Source: an uncultured Croceitalea sp. (GTDB taxonomy: Bacteria > Bacteroidota > Bacteroidia > Flavobacteriales > Flavobacteriaceae). From it: a stretch of DNA of 39,864 nucleotides. The DNA lies in NCBI GenBank assembly GCA_937969515.1, contig CALBVX010000015.1, forward strand, positions 1 through 39,864. Direction: 5' to 3'. The notes beneath the pieces are model-generated. The model saw only the letters and a list, made by a program, of their open reading frames with translations, was not told where the DNA came from and made no database searches. This document shows positions 8,845-17,316 of the stretch, one piece after another. Position 1 is the first letter of the stretch, and each line of letters opens with the position of its first letter. A program made the position numbers and the translations under genes.

Positions 8845-10143
8845 TCAGTCATTTACTCCTGTACCGTTCACATTGTGCCTTAACTTCCAATTTCCATTTC
8901 CATCCAAAGCCCATAAGTGTGGAGAACGGAACTTATCAGTTAACTTATGGAATTTTTCCTCTTTTAAATCTATATAATTCATGCAGTCTCCAAAGTACTT
9001 GTCGGGAAACTCACCGTCAAAACGTTTAACTAAGGCTTCCCCCTCTTCACGAGTTATGTGTTTGTTTCTAATCTCTTGGGAAGCGTCATAAGTCGTTCTA
9101 CCTATGCCAAATTTAACATATGTCGTAAAGTAGTGCAGATCGTCAATCTTATCGTCAATACTATTATACTTACTATAAGTACCTTGAGTTCTGAATGGTC
9201 TCGCTTTAAAACCCGTATTTTCAACAGCGTAATAATAAACCTCTTGAGGTGTCCATTTTAAATAGTATCCGAGATAGTGTACCTCGATTTCTTTGTTCTT
9301 AAGTTCACCTTCAGTCGGTGGGAAAAAAGACATCAAATCGGAGAGTCGTATATCATAATTCTGCTGAATTTCCTTTACAGATAATCCTCCCAGATAAATT
9401 TCATCCACATTGTTGAAACTATAATAAGATTTGTCTCTCAAAGAAGTGGTATTATCGGCAATAGGGTTACCATATTCAGCTTCATTTTCACCGTAAAAGA
9501 TTAATGGAATATCAAACTTTGCCGCAAATTTAGGAGCTAGATTCTTTTGTCCTAAAATAAAGGTTTGAAAAGGATGAAATAAATTTTCTATTGAAAGCTT
9601 AGTCAGTAATTTCATCACACTTCCATTCCTTCGGAAAGAATAGTTATCGAACCCGCCCTTATCTATCCAGTTTTTCCAATTTTCATAACCGTAATCTGTA
9701 TATAAAATAGGGGGCCATGTAATGGTAAGCGGATTCATCCCATACTTATATTTTAAAACATGTGCCTGATATGCGCTGTCCTTACCTCCACTTCCTGGAA
9801 CCAAACAATCATATCCCCCATCTGTTCTTCTATATTTGTCTAAAAGTTTTGTTAGTTCTTGTTCTCTAGTTTCCCAATTGATATCTTCCTTTTTTTCAGC
9901 TGTTCGGCAGGCATCGCAAATACCATGCTCATCAAAATGCATTGTGGTCTTTTTGCTCTGTTTGGTATGCTTGAACTCAACAGCAGATGTAGGACGTTGA
10001 TTAGACATCACACACTTCTTACAGAACCTTACTTCTTTTGGAAGGCCATAAAATGCAATGCGATCTTCAGGTTTTACGTCAATATTATACCATCCTCGGT
10101 TAACTCGTTCTTCAAAAGGGATATCTAATACGTTATTTTCCAT
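8845..10143 (-). CDS. N-acetyl sugar amidotransferase (WbpG/PseA-type)
   Basis: This 432-residue member of the N-acetyl sugar amidotransferase family uses ATP and ammonia to turn an acetamido group into an acetamidino (acetimidoyl) group. Two Cys pairs (C41/C44 and C76/C79, in RFCKKCVMSN and CDAC) look like the zinc site of the family. The PP-loop PGSGGKDS is at residues 116-123, followed by YQAHVLKYKYGMNPLT. The family has no glutaminase of its own; in the P. aeruginosa O5 locus WbpG works with dedicated HisH and HisF proteins that generate and channel ammonia. The same trio is present here, 7 bases apart. The likely substrate is the legionaminic-type nonulosonic acid or its precursor made by the adjacent genes. 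Last gene before the terminator. Confidence 0.9.
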   Translation of the reverse strand: MENNVLDIPFEERVNRGWYNIDVKPEDRIAFYGLPKEVRFCKKCVMSNQRPTSAVEFKHTKQSKKTTMHFDEHGICDACRTAEKKEDINWETREQELTKLLDKYRRTDGGYDCLVPGSGGKDSAYQAHVLKYKYGMNPLTITWPPILYTDYGYENWKNWIDKGGFDNYSFRRNGSVMKLLTKLSIENLFHPFQTFILGQKNLAPKFAAKFDIPLIFYGENEAEYGNPIADNTTSLRDKSYYSFNNVDEIYLGGLSVKEIQQNYDIRLSDLMSFFPPTEGELKNKEIEVHYLGYYLKWTPQEVYYYAVENTGFKARPFRTQGTYSKYNSIDDKIDDLHYFTTYVKFGIGRTTYDASQEIRNKHITREEGEALVKRFDGEFPDKYFGDCMNYIDLKEEKFHKLTDKFRSPHLWALDGNGNWKLRHNVNGTGVND

Positions 10144-10150
10144 ATAAATT

Positions 10151-10786
10151 TTAAAAACTATTAAACCAATTTTTATATATCTCTAATCCTTTTTTACCAC
10201 TTTTTTCTGGATGGAATTGTGCAGCAAAAATATTTTCTTTTTGCAAAGATGAACAATAATTAACTTCGTTGTATGTAGTAAGGGATAATATTGCTTTTCG
10301 CTCTTCAATATCAGCATAATAAGAATGAACAAAATACATGAACTCCCCCCGTGAACGTAGAGTTTTTAACGGTGATTTTTCCCAATTCCCGTTATCCGGA
10401 TTCGTAATGGAATTCCAACCAATCTGTGGCACTTTAAAGTTCTTGTTCAAATCACTGGGAAATTTTCGTATCGTTCCTTTAATATATCCTAATCCGTTGG
10501 TGGCACCAAATTCCTCGCTTTTTTCAAAGAGCAATTGTAATCCCAAACATATTCCCATAAAGGGTTTTCCACTTTCAATAATTTCCTTTAATGGAGAAAT
10601 AAGATTAAGTTTCTCTAACCGCTTCATGGCCATTTGAAAGGCCCCTACACCTGGAAGAATTACGGCATCTGCATTCTTAATTATGTCAGGATCGCTTGTA
10701 ACGTTAGCTTTATATCCGAAATAATTACAAGCATTAATAACACTAAACAGGTTGCTTGATCCGTAATCTACAATAATCAATTTCAT
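10151..10786 (-). CDS. hisH: HisH-like glutaminase subunit dedicated to sugar amidation
   Basis: This class I glutamine amidotransferase resembles the HisH subunit of imidazole glycerol phosphate synthase. From the chosen start it has 211 residues, with catalytic Cys80 (GICLGLQLLFE), His192 and Glu194 (FHPEKSG). The start at 10786 (MKLIIVDYGSSNLFSV) matches where HisH proteins normally begin. Upstream ATGs at 10804, which overlaps the hisF stop as ATGA, and at 10816 are possible and would add 6 or 10 residues. It should release ammonia from glutamine for the amidotransferase encoded next. No other histidine biosynthesis gene is nearby, so I read it as the glycan-specific paralogue rather than the housekeeping enzyme. 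Confidence 0.88.
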   Translation of the reverse strand: MKLIIVDYGSSNLFSVINACNYFGYKANVTSDPDIIKNADAVILPGVGAFQMAMKRLEKLNLISPLKEIIESGKPFMGICLGLQLLFEKSEEFGATNGLGYIKGTIRKFPSDLNKNFKVPQIGWNSITNPDNGNWEKSPLKTLRSRGEFMYFVHSYYADIEERKAILSLTTYNEVNYCSSLQKENIFAAQFHPEKSGKKGLEIYKNWFNSF

Positions 10787-10800
10787 ATTTGTGGCATTAT

Positions 10801-11646
10801 TCATATCGTGCGACATGGTATTTGATTGGACACCATATAGGACTTAATATCTCCTATACTAAAAGGGTTTATTTTACCATAACCAGTGCCTTTCTTTAAA
10901 AATTCTGTATTTCCTTCATCCTCAGAGGCGAAAGAAGCATTATTCTCAAGAAAGTCATAATGCAACACTGAACCGAACGCCAAAGCATTGGCATTACAAT
11001 CAACAGCTTGTTTAATATCCTCTAATTTTCCTGCACCACCATGTGCCACTACAGGAATACTTACTTTGGAAGTGATTCGACGAAGTAGCTCATAATCGTA
11101 TCCTTCCCCCGTTCCCTCTTGGTCTATTGATGTAATAACCAATTCGCCAGCTCCCAATTCCTCTGCTCTACAGGCCCAATTTATAGCTTCAACCCCAGTA
11201 TATTCCCTACCATTGTCGGTAAAGGCCAAATAGCTACCATCGCTTTGTTTTGCTACTTCTATAGCTACCACAATAGTCGAAGATCCAAAAGTATTGGCCG
11301 CTTCTGTAATCAACTCTGCATTGTTAATCGCCGCAGTATTGATTGCGACCTTATCGGCTCCTGCTTTTAGCATGCTCTTAATATCTTCAATCGATCGGAT
11401 TCCACCACCTACAGTTAAAGGAATAAAACTGAACTTAGCTACATTAGAAATTAAGTCGTGAAGTCCGTTACGCTCATAAAGGCTCGCAACCACATCTTGA
11501 TAAAACAATTCATCAGCCCCTTGTTCATAATAAAATTTACTGAAAACTTCAGGTTTCCCTAATACCCGTAACCCCTCCAGATGAATTCCTTTCACCAGGT
11601 TTGGACCTTTAACATCTAAGCGGGCAATACACCTTATTGTATTCAT
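10801..11646 (-). CDS. hisF: HisF-like (beta/alpha)8 subunit dedicated to sugar amidation
   Basis: This 281-residue TIM-barrel protein has the two HisF half-barrel signatures (LTVGGGIRSIEDIK near residue 77 and VVAHGGAGKLEDIK in the second half). Asp11 is kept (ARLDVKG), but the second catalytic acid is Glu130 (VVAIEVAK) where housekeeping HisF has Asp130. An extra stretch of about 25 residues lies near the C-terminus (residues of about 236-262), making the protein longer than the usual 250-258. Together with hisH and the WbpG-type gene downstream, this indicates a paralogue that channels ammonia to a sugar amidotransferase rather than making imidazole glycerol phosphate. ATG at 11646 overlaps the CMP-transferase stop (ATGA). 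Confidence 0.88.
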   Translation of the reverse strand: MNTIRCIARLDVKGPNLVKGIHLEGLRVLGKPEVFSKFYYEQGADELFYQDVVASLYERNGLHDLISNVAKFSFIPLTVGGGIRSIEDIKSMLKAGADKVAINTAAINNAELITEAANTFGSSTIVVAIEVAKQSDGSYLAFTDNGREYTGVEAINWACRAEELGAGELVITSIDQEGTGEGYDYELLRRITSKVSIPVVAHGGAGKLEDIKQAVDCNANALAFGSVLHYDFLENNASFASEDEGNTEFLKKGTGYGKINPFSIGDIKSYMVSNQIPCRTI

Positions 11647-12344
11647 AACTTTACAATCCCTTCTTTTATTAAAAACTCACTTATCTTCCAGTCCATTGGA
11701 TCGTCCAGATCGATAGAAGAATATTCATCCATTACGTATTTTTTCACTTTAACGAATGCTGACAAAGGTCTTTCTCTTAATGCCTTAGTGTTTATTATAT
11801 ACAATGCCCCATTATACTCGTAGGCCTTTGGAATGTCCTGTCTCCTGATAAAATTGCCTTGTTTGGATTTTACTAAGTATCCTGCAACTTCTTCAAATAC
11901 ATTATAGTAGGGATTTGCCTTGGTTTCCTTAACCGATACAACCATGTCTAATGTTTCCTTATAGAGTTCTAGGGCTTCTTTTATATGTATTGCCTTCCTA
12001 AAAGGAGAAGTCGGCTGTAAAAGTAATACAATATCATATTCTTTGCCCTTAGATTCATAATAATTCAGTGCATGCAGTAATACTTCATATGTGCTAGCCG
12101 TATCACTAGATAGTTCTTTTGGGCGCAGAAAAGGTACTTTTATACCATATTTTTCTGCCACTGCCTTAATCTCTATACCATCGGTGGAAACACAAATATT
12201 TGTTGTTGGAACTATCGCTTTGGCCGCCTCGATACTATATGCTATTAAAGGATAATCTCCTAAGGTTCTAATATTTTTTTTAGGTATTCCTTTTGATCCC
12301 GCTCTAGCGGGAATAACAACAAGCATATTCTGAATGTTAACCAT
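11643..12344 (-). CDS. CMP-nonulosonate cytidylyltransferase (NeuA/LegF-like)
   Basis: This 233-residue cytidylyltransferase activates a nonulosonic acid with CTP, giving the CMP-sugar used by transferases. The nucleotide-binding start VIPARAGSKGIPKKN follows directly after the N-terminus, and LLQPTSPFR lies in mid-protein, both diagnostic for the acylneuraminate cytidylyltransferase family. I chose the ATG at 12344, just 1 base after the upstream stop; another in-frame ATG at 12380 would add 12 residues inside the preceding gene. Immediate neighbours supply the other pathway steps, pointing to legionaminic acid rather than sialic acid as substrate. The 3' end overlaps hisF by 4 bases. Confidence 0.87.
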   Translation of the reverse strand: MVNIQNMLVVIPARAGSKGIPKKNIRTLGDYPLIAYSIEAAKAIVPTTNICVSTDGIEIKAVAEKYGIKVPFLRPKELSSDTASTYEVLLHALNYYESKGKEYDIVLLLQPTSPFRKAIHIKEALELYKETLDMVVSVKETKANPYYNVFEEVAGYLVKSKQGNFIRRQDIPKAYEYNGALYIINTKALRERPLSAFVKVKKYVMDEYSSIDLDDPMDWKISEFLIKEGIVKL

Positions 12345-12345
12345 C

Positions 12346-13389
12346 TTAGTGCTGAATATGTTTGATGAAATTTTTAGCATGTTCGTAGTCCACTGGTTTT
12401 CCGATATCTATCCAGTAACCTATAATAGGATTGAAAACTAGTTTTTTGCCTTGAGTTACAATTTTTTCCATAAGATCAGTAATATTATAAAACTGATTTT
12501 TGGGAATATTTTTAATAAGTTCTCTTTTAAAAACATAAATTCCCGCATTGGATTGATATATATATGAGGGTTTTTCTTTAAAATCTTTCACCTCATCTCC
12601 ATCGGTTTCAAAAACTGCATAAGGCACATCCACTTTATATTCAGTAGAAGCTACGGCCATATCCGCTTCAGTATTTAAGAGCCGAAGGTACAGGTCTTCA
12701 TAATCTATATTTGTGAACAAATCGCTGTTCAGCAATAAAATATGCTCTGAATTGAAATGTTCCACTAGTGATAGAGCCCCTGCGGTTCCTAGAGATTTGT
12801 CTTCCCATATGTACTCTATAGATATCCCTTTATTCCTCCCATCTCCAAAGTACTCCTGTATTTGCTCTCCTAAATATCGTACTGAGATGTATATCTTTTC
12901 AATCCCGTATGCAATTAGCCTATCTATATTATGTTCTATAATTGGTATACCTCCCAATGGTAACATAGGTTTTGGAACCGTATCTGTGAGTGGGCTTAGA
13001 CGCTTTCCCCTGCCTCCTGCCATAATCACACAGTCTACTGGTAATATTGCTTTTATTTTATCTAAATCAACCAGTCTTATATAACGTCCTTCCGCATCCA
13101 ATACAGGTAGCATTTTAATATTCTTTTTTCGATACTCGTTTACTCGTATAAAAGAAATGGGCTCTTGAATACGAATAAATTTCTTGTTGCAAACATCGAA
13201 AACGGACTGGTTCAGATCTTTATTCTTAATAAGAACACGACGTATGTCACCATCGGTAAGTGATCCAATTATTCTTTGTTGGTCGTCGGCGACAAACAGA
13301 ATCAAACGACTAACATCTTCTTCTATAGAGTTTAGCTGTATAAGCGCTTCATGAATTGTTTTGTTATGTGGTATGAGTAGTTTATTCAT
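12346..13389 (-). CDS. CBS-domain sugar nucleotidyltransferase (PtmE-like)
   Basis: This 347-residue protein has two parts. Residues 1 to about 112 form a CBS-domain pair (GSLTDGDIRRVLI and a second repeat ending in VDLDKIKAIL). From about residue 120 a nucleotidyltransferase domain begins with MAGGRGKRLSPLTDTVPKPMLPLGG, the NTP-binding signature. In Campylobacter PtmE has this architecture and makes the GDP-activated glucosamine that feeds legionaminic acid synthesis, so a GDP-linked precursor is likely here. That assignment is by homology and context. ATG at 13389 overlaps the stop of the epimerase gene by 8 bases. CBS domains often sense nucleotides, which suggests feedback control. Confidence 0.82.
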   Translation of the reverse strand: MNKLLIPHNKTIHEALIQLNSIEEDVSRLILFVADDQQRIIGSLTDGDIRRVLIKNKDLNQSVFDVCNKKFIRIQEPISFIRVNEYRKKNIKMLPVLDAEGRYIRLVDLDKIKAILPVDCVIMAGGRGKRLSPLTDTVPKPMLPLGGIPIIEHNIDRLIAYGIEKIYISVRYLGEQIQEYFGDGRNKGISIEYIWEDKSLGTAGALSLVEHFNSEHILLLNSDLFTNIDYEDLYLRLLNTEADMAVASTEYKVDVPYAVFETDGDEVKDFKEKPSYIYQSNAGIYVFKRELIKNIPKNQFYNITDLMEKIVTQGKKLVFNPIIGYWIDIGKPVDYEHAKNFIKHIQH

Positions 13390-14551
13390 TGTACTTGAAG
13401 CTTAAATCGTAAAATCTTTTCTTAAGACTGGTAATTTTGCAAGTTTTTATTATTTTCATTATCTGCCTTGTCGCCGTTCCATTTCCATAAATACTGTGTT
13501 GACGTTTAATTTTTTCTAAAAATTCAGGAGAATAGGCCATTTCGAATGCTTGATTTATTGCCTCATATGTAGGATTGCAATTGATTACACTTTGGGGCAT
13601 TAATCTTCCTTTTTGACGATCACCTATATTAATAGTAGGTTTGGCAAACATGGGGACTTCCAGAATTCCACTCGATGAGTTACCTACCACAACGTCGATA
13701 TATTGAAGAGCCGATAGATATCGCAGTTGGCCCAGTGAAGAAAAGGACAGAGTATTTTGAGAATTAATTGTAACATAATTATCAATCAATCCAGAAATTC
13801 GTTTTCCTTCCTTATCAGAGTTAGGCTTGGTGAATATAAACATAGTATCGTTCAGTTTATCAAGCGATTCCAGAAGTGCCCGAAACTGTTTTGCTGCGGT
13901 GTTCACTTCTAAGGTTACGGGATGAAACGTAATTAAAACATTTTTTTTCATTAGCCGTCTGCCTATAGATAATTCAAAAGCTTCTTTACTTAAAAGTTTC
14001 AAGTTTTTAATACTATCAATGCCTATGGCCCCGACATTATGTACCATTGAAGGCTGTTCGCCCATTTGAATAATTCTTTTTCTGTAAGCTTCACAACTTG
14101 CAAAATGGATATGGCTCATTTTGGTTATGGCATGCCTAACAAATTCGTCATAAGCCCCTTCTGTAGTTTCACCACCATGAATATGTGCAATAGGAATATT
14201 GGCAATGACCGCAGCAGTAACTGCGGCAAGCATTTCACTTCGATCTCCTAAAACCACCAACAAGTCTGGTTTTAATTCATTGTAGGTTTCTGCAAAACCA
14301 ATTGTTGCCCTCCCAATTGCTTTGGATATATCCAAGGCATCATCTCCATTTAACCCATCCTCTATTTTTGAGTCGATTTTAAAACCATCTTCTTCTATTT
14401 GCAAATAGGTATTTCCAAATTCAGGCATTAAGTGCATACCCGTAACCAGTAATTGTAGTTTTAAGTCTTTATCCTCATCAATAGCTTTGATTAATGGTTT
14501 TAGAAGACCGTATTCTGCTCTGGTTCCGGTAACTACAGCTATATTTTTCAT
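13382..14551 (-). CDS. UDP/GDP-sugar 2-epimerase, hydrolysing (NeuC/LegG-like)
   Basis: This 389-residue member of the UDP-GlcNAc 2-epimerase family inverts C2 and hydrolyses the nucleotide to release the free 6-deoxy diamino-mannose-type sugar condensed by the next enzyme. Seen in sequence: VTGTRAEYGLLKPL at the N-terminus, LVVLGDRSEML in mid-protein, IHGGETTEGAYDE, and the C-terminal GNSSSGILEVP nucleotide-binding loop. The order of genes around it matches legionaminic acid loci. It overlaps the synthase gene upstream (ATGA at 14548-14551) and the nucleotidyltransferase gene downstream (8 bases). Length is normal for hydrolysing enzymes of this family. Confidence 0.88.
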   Translation of the reverse strand: MKNIAVVTGTRAEYGLLKPLIKAIDEDKDLKLQLLVTGMHLMPEFGNTYLQIEEDGFKIDSKIEDGLNGDDALDISKAIGRATIGFAETYNELKPDLLVVLGDRSEMLAAVTAAVIANIPIAHIHGGETTEGAYDEFVRHAITKMSHIHFASCEAYRKRIIQMGEQPSMVHNVGAIGIDSIKNLKLLSKEAFELSIGRRLMKKNVLITFHPVTLEVNTAAKQFRALLESLDKLNDTMFIFTKPNSDKEGKRISGLIDNYVTINSQNTLSFSSLGQLRYLSALQYIDVVVGNSSSGILEVPMFAKPTINIGDRQKGRLMPQSVINCNPTYEAINQAFEMAYSPEFLEKIKRQHSIYGNGTATRQIMKIIKTCKITSLKKRFYDLSFKYNE

Positions 14552-15552
14552 ATTAAATCGTCTTCTGAATAGCTTTTAGTTGCCGTGGTGCCTATTACCT
14601 CATCCCATTTCATAGGTGATACCCCCGTTCCAGGACGCTTAATTGTTAAATTATTCTCTGAAAAAAATTCTCCTTGCTTTATGGCCTTACTGGCCACTAT
14701 GCTCTTTCTAGCTATAGGTTTATTCTTTATTTCACTTGGGCTTGGTGCTTTGATGCCATTTCCCATAGCTTTCTCAATATTTCTAATAGCACTGACCATC
14801 GCTTTGAGCTCTTGGGAGTCTAGAGAGGCTTTATGATCAGGTCCTTCCATACCTTTGTCTAATGTAAAATGTTTTTCTATAACGGTTGCTCCTAATGCTA
14901 CGGCTGCAATAGGAACCTCAATACCCAAGGTATGATCAGAATAACCGATTCGAACGTCAAACTGAAGTTTAATCGTATTCATCGCCCTTAAATTCACATC
15001 TTTCATAGGTGTAGGGTATTCGGTATTACAATGTAAAATCGTAAGATCTTCTTTTTTTAAACCTTGTTCAAGGATTACATTCAAAGCATCTTCTATTTCT
15101 CTCATATCCGCCATTCCTGTAGAAATTATGACCGGTTTTCCAAAAGAAGCTACCTTCCTCAAATAGGGAAGATTGGTAATCTCCCCTGACGGTACTTTGA
15201 ACAAAGGAATATTCAATCCGTTCAAAAAATCCAAACTATCCAAATCAAAGCCTGTTGAAAGAAATTTTATATTTTTTGATTTGCAATAATGAATCAATTC
15301 GAGATGTGCTTCTTTGCTCAATTCCAGTTTTTGAAGCATTGCTAGCTGTGAATCGGAATCATTATTAGTATTGTCAATCTGATACTTCGCCTTTTGAGCT
15401 ATTTTGCTGACTAATTTCTTTGAATTAAATGTCTGGAACTTGACATAATCCACCCTAGCAGCAGCAGCAGCATCAATAAGTTTTTTTGCAAGATTAATGT
15501 CTCCATTATGGTTCACACCGGCCTCTGCTATAATTAATACCTTATCTCTCAT
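14548..15552 (-). CDS. Nonulosonic acid synthase (NeuB/LegI-like)
   Basis: This 334-residue synthase condenses phosphoenolpyruvate with a six-carbon sugar to form the nine-carbon nonulosonic acid. The TIM-barrel part starts with IIAEAGVNHNGD and contains VKFQTF, STGMADMREIE, HCNTEYPTP and GYSDHTLG, all NeuB signatures. The last 55 residues or so (KSIVASKAIKQGE to the C-terminus) form the SAF (antifreeze-like) domain that closes over the active site of the dimer partner. Context favours legionaminic acid over N-acetylneuraminic acid, because the dehydratase and aminotransferase needed for a 5,7-diamino sugar are encoded upstream. Both ends overlap neighbours by ATGA. Confidence 0.92.
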   Translation of the reverse strand: MRDKVLIIAEAGVNHNGDINLAKKLIDAAAAARVDYVKFQTFNSKKLVSKIAQKAKYQIDNTNNDSDSQLAMLQKLELSKEAHLELIHYCKSKNIKFLSTGFDLDSLDFLNGLNIPLFKVPSGEITNLPYLRKVASFGKPVIISTGMADMREIEDALNVILEQGLKKEDLTILHCNTEYPTPMKDVNLRAMNTIKLQFDVRIGYSDHTLGIEVPIAAVALGATVIEKHFTLDKGMEGPDHKASLDSQELKAMVSAIRNIEKAMGNGIKAPSPSEIKNKPIARKSIVASKAIKQGEFFSENNLTIKRPGTGVSPMKWDEVIGTTATKSYSEDDLI

Positions 15553-16184
15553 AATTTAGATAGTGGTTTTGCAGGGTTACCTACCCATGTCCCTTTTTCA
15601 GTAATATTATTTAAAACAACCGCTCCTGCTCCAATTATTACGTCATCTGCTACAGTTACTCCTTCTTTTACAACCGCATTTGCACCTATGAAACAGTTCA
15701 TCCCTATCTTGACATTTCCCGCTAATGTTGCACCCGGTGCAACATGAGAAAAATCTCTTATCACACATTCATGTTCTATAATTGACCCACTATTAATAAT
15801 ACAAGCTTTTCCAACAACAGCAAGACTATTAATAATTGCACCGGCATTTACAAGTGTGGATTCTTCAATAATAGCAGAAACAGAGACTTTTGCTGAGAGG
15901 TCTATAAGTACTGTTTGTTTAATATTCTTTTCTAAAAGATTTTCGTATAGTTTTTTCCGAATACTATTAGATCCAATTGCAGGAAATACAACATCATCTT
16001 TAACTAGTTTTTTAAAATTAGCATCTTTCTCATGACCATAATAATCAAGATGAAAAGGATTAGTATCTCTTTCTGATTTATCAAAATATCCAAGAACTTT
16101 CCATCCATTGGCCTTAGCCACCTCTATGGCAACGTAGGCATGGCCTGAATATCCCAAAAAATAAATATTCTTAATGTTTGACAC
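15549..16184 (-). CDS. Sugar N-acetyltransferase (NeuD/PglD/LegH-like)
   Basis: This 211-residue protein has an N-terminal Rossmann-like domain (YFLGYSGHAYVAIEVAK) followed by a left-handed beta-helix of hexapeptide repeats (HVAPGATLAGNVKIGMNCFIGANAVV), ending in WVGNPAKPL. This is the NeuD/PglD layout. In the pathway it would acetylate the 4-amino group put on by the neighbouring aminotransferase, using acetyl-CoA. The start is GTG at 16184-16182, inside the end of the aminotransferase gene (14-base overlap). No ATG is available that keeps the N-terminal strand. The 3' end overlaps the synthase gene by 4 bases. Confidence 0.85.
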   Translation of the reverse strand: MSNIKNIYFLGYSGHAYVAIEVAKANGWKVLGYFDKSERDTNPFHLDYYGHEKDANFKKLVKDDVVFPAIGSNSIRKKLYENLLEKNIKQTVLIDLSAKVSVSAIIEESTLVNAGAIINSLAVVGKACIINSGSIIEHECVIRDFSHVAPGATLAGNVKIGMNCFIGANAVVKEGVTVADDVIIGAGAVVLNNITEKGTWVGNPAKPLSKL

Positions 16185-17310
16185 TACTAGGTATATTAAC
16201 TACTCGCTCTTCTAACCATATTGAGTTTTCCAGATTGCCTTTTTGGGAATTTGCGAACATAGGAAGACCGCTCATTAACTTCCAAATTGGCCTAGTCATA
16301 ATACCCGCATTATTTGTCGCCTCTAAAAATGAATCTCTCTCGGATACATTATCAAGAATAATGGCATTCAACCAATAATTAGCGGTTGTATTATTGGGTT
16401 CAGTCACAAAATGAACCGCCTCATCTTTAAAAAAGAGTTTGTATTTATTCGCTAAATCGCGTTTGTTTTTAAGTATTACTGGAAGTTTCTCCAGTTGCGC
16501 ACATCCCAAAGCTGCATTTATATTGGGAAGGCGATAATTATATCCCACTTGATCATGATAAAAGTCCCATCTATGTGGTTTTTTAGCAGTTGTGGTTATA
16601 TGCTTCGCTTTTTTGGCTAACTCCTCGCTATTGGTGATAATCATCCCCCCTCCTCCTGTTGTAATGGTTTTATTGCCATTAAAACTTAACGTCCCCAGTA
16701 AACCTTTGGTGCCCGTGTGCCGTCCATTTTGATAACTTCCTAACGATTCTGCAGCATCCTCTACAATCTCAATTTTATAGGGTTCGCAAACATCTTGTAA
16801 GGCATCTAAATTTATAGGAAGGCCAAAGGTGTGCATTGGCACTACAGCCTTAATCCTTTTTTTAGTTGTTTTATTAACGCAGAACCCGTTCACCATTTTT
16901 GTTTCATTTTCTAGAAAGTGCTTTAACTTATCTGGAGACATTCCCATGGTTTCTCTGTCAACATCAATAAAAATTGGTTTTGCTCCTAAGTAAGTAATTG
17001 CATTGCATGTAGCTATAAAAGTTAAAGATTGTGTGATTACCTCATCATCCCTTTCAACTCCAGCCATTATTAAGGCAATATGCAATGCTGCCGTTCCATT
17101 TACGGTAGCAACTGCATATTTTGCTCCCGTAAATTCAGCAATATCAGCTTCAAACTTATCTACAAACTTTCCAACACTTGATACAAATGTTGTATCGATA
17201 CAATTATTCAAATAAGCCTTCTCATTTCCTACAAAGTACGGTTCGTGAAGGGGTATAAAATCGGGAGACTCAAAATGCTCTCTAATGAAGTCTATAGTAT
17301 TTTGATGCAT
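16171..17310 (-). CDS. PLP-dependent sugar aminotransferase (LegC/DegT family)
   Basis: This 379-residue DegT/DnrJ/EryC1 aminotransferase has the PLP-binding lysine at about residue 214 (SFNGNKTITTGGGG), the pyridine-contacting Asp at about 185 (EDAAESLGS), and the NGTAALHIAL phosphate-binding segment near residue 71. It should transfer an amino group from glutamate to the 4-keto sugar made by the dehydratase encoded immediately upstream (6-base gap). The extended N-terminal form and neighbour order match LegC-family enzymes of legionaminic acid loci; a PseC role for pseudaminic acid is less likely given the dehydratase type. ATG at 17310. Confidence 0.88.
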   Translation of the reverse strand: MHQNTIDFIREHFESPDFIPLHEPYFVGNEKAYLNNCIDTTFVSSVGKFVDKFEADIAEFTGAKYAVATVNGTAALHIALIMAGVERDDEVITQSLTFIATCNAITYLGAKPIFIDVDRETMGMSPDKLKHFLENETKMVNGFCVNKTTKKRIKAVVPMHTFGLPINLDALQDVCEPYKIEIVEDAAESLGSYQNGRHTGTKGLLGTLSFNGNKTITTGGGGMIITNSEELAKKAKHITTTAKKPHRWDFYHDQVGYNYRLPNINAALGCAQLEKLPVILKNKRDLANKYKLFFKDEAVHFVTEPNNTTANYWLNAIILDNVSERDSFLEATNNAGIMTRPIWKLMSGLPMFANSQKGNLENSIWLEERVVNIPSSVKH

Positions 17311-17316
17311 GAATAT

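Noticed and set aside
10151-11646. Part of the histidine biosynthesis operon
   Set aside because: No other his gene is present, HisF has Glu instead of the catalytic Asp130, and the pair is directly followed by a WbpG-type sugar amidotransferase in a glycan operon.
13382-15552. Sialic acid (N-acetylneuraminic acid) biosynthesis by neuB/neuC alone
   Set aside because: A 4,6-dehydratase, aminotransferase and PtmE-like nucleotidyltransferase in the same operon indicate a 5,7-diamino nonulosonic acid; simple sialic acid synthesis does not need them.
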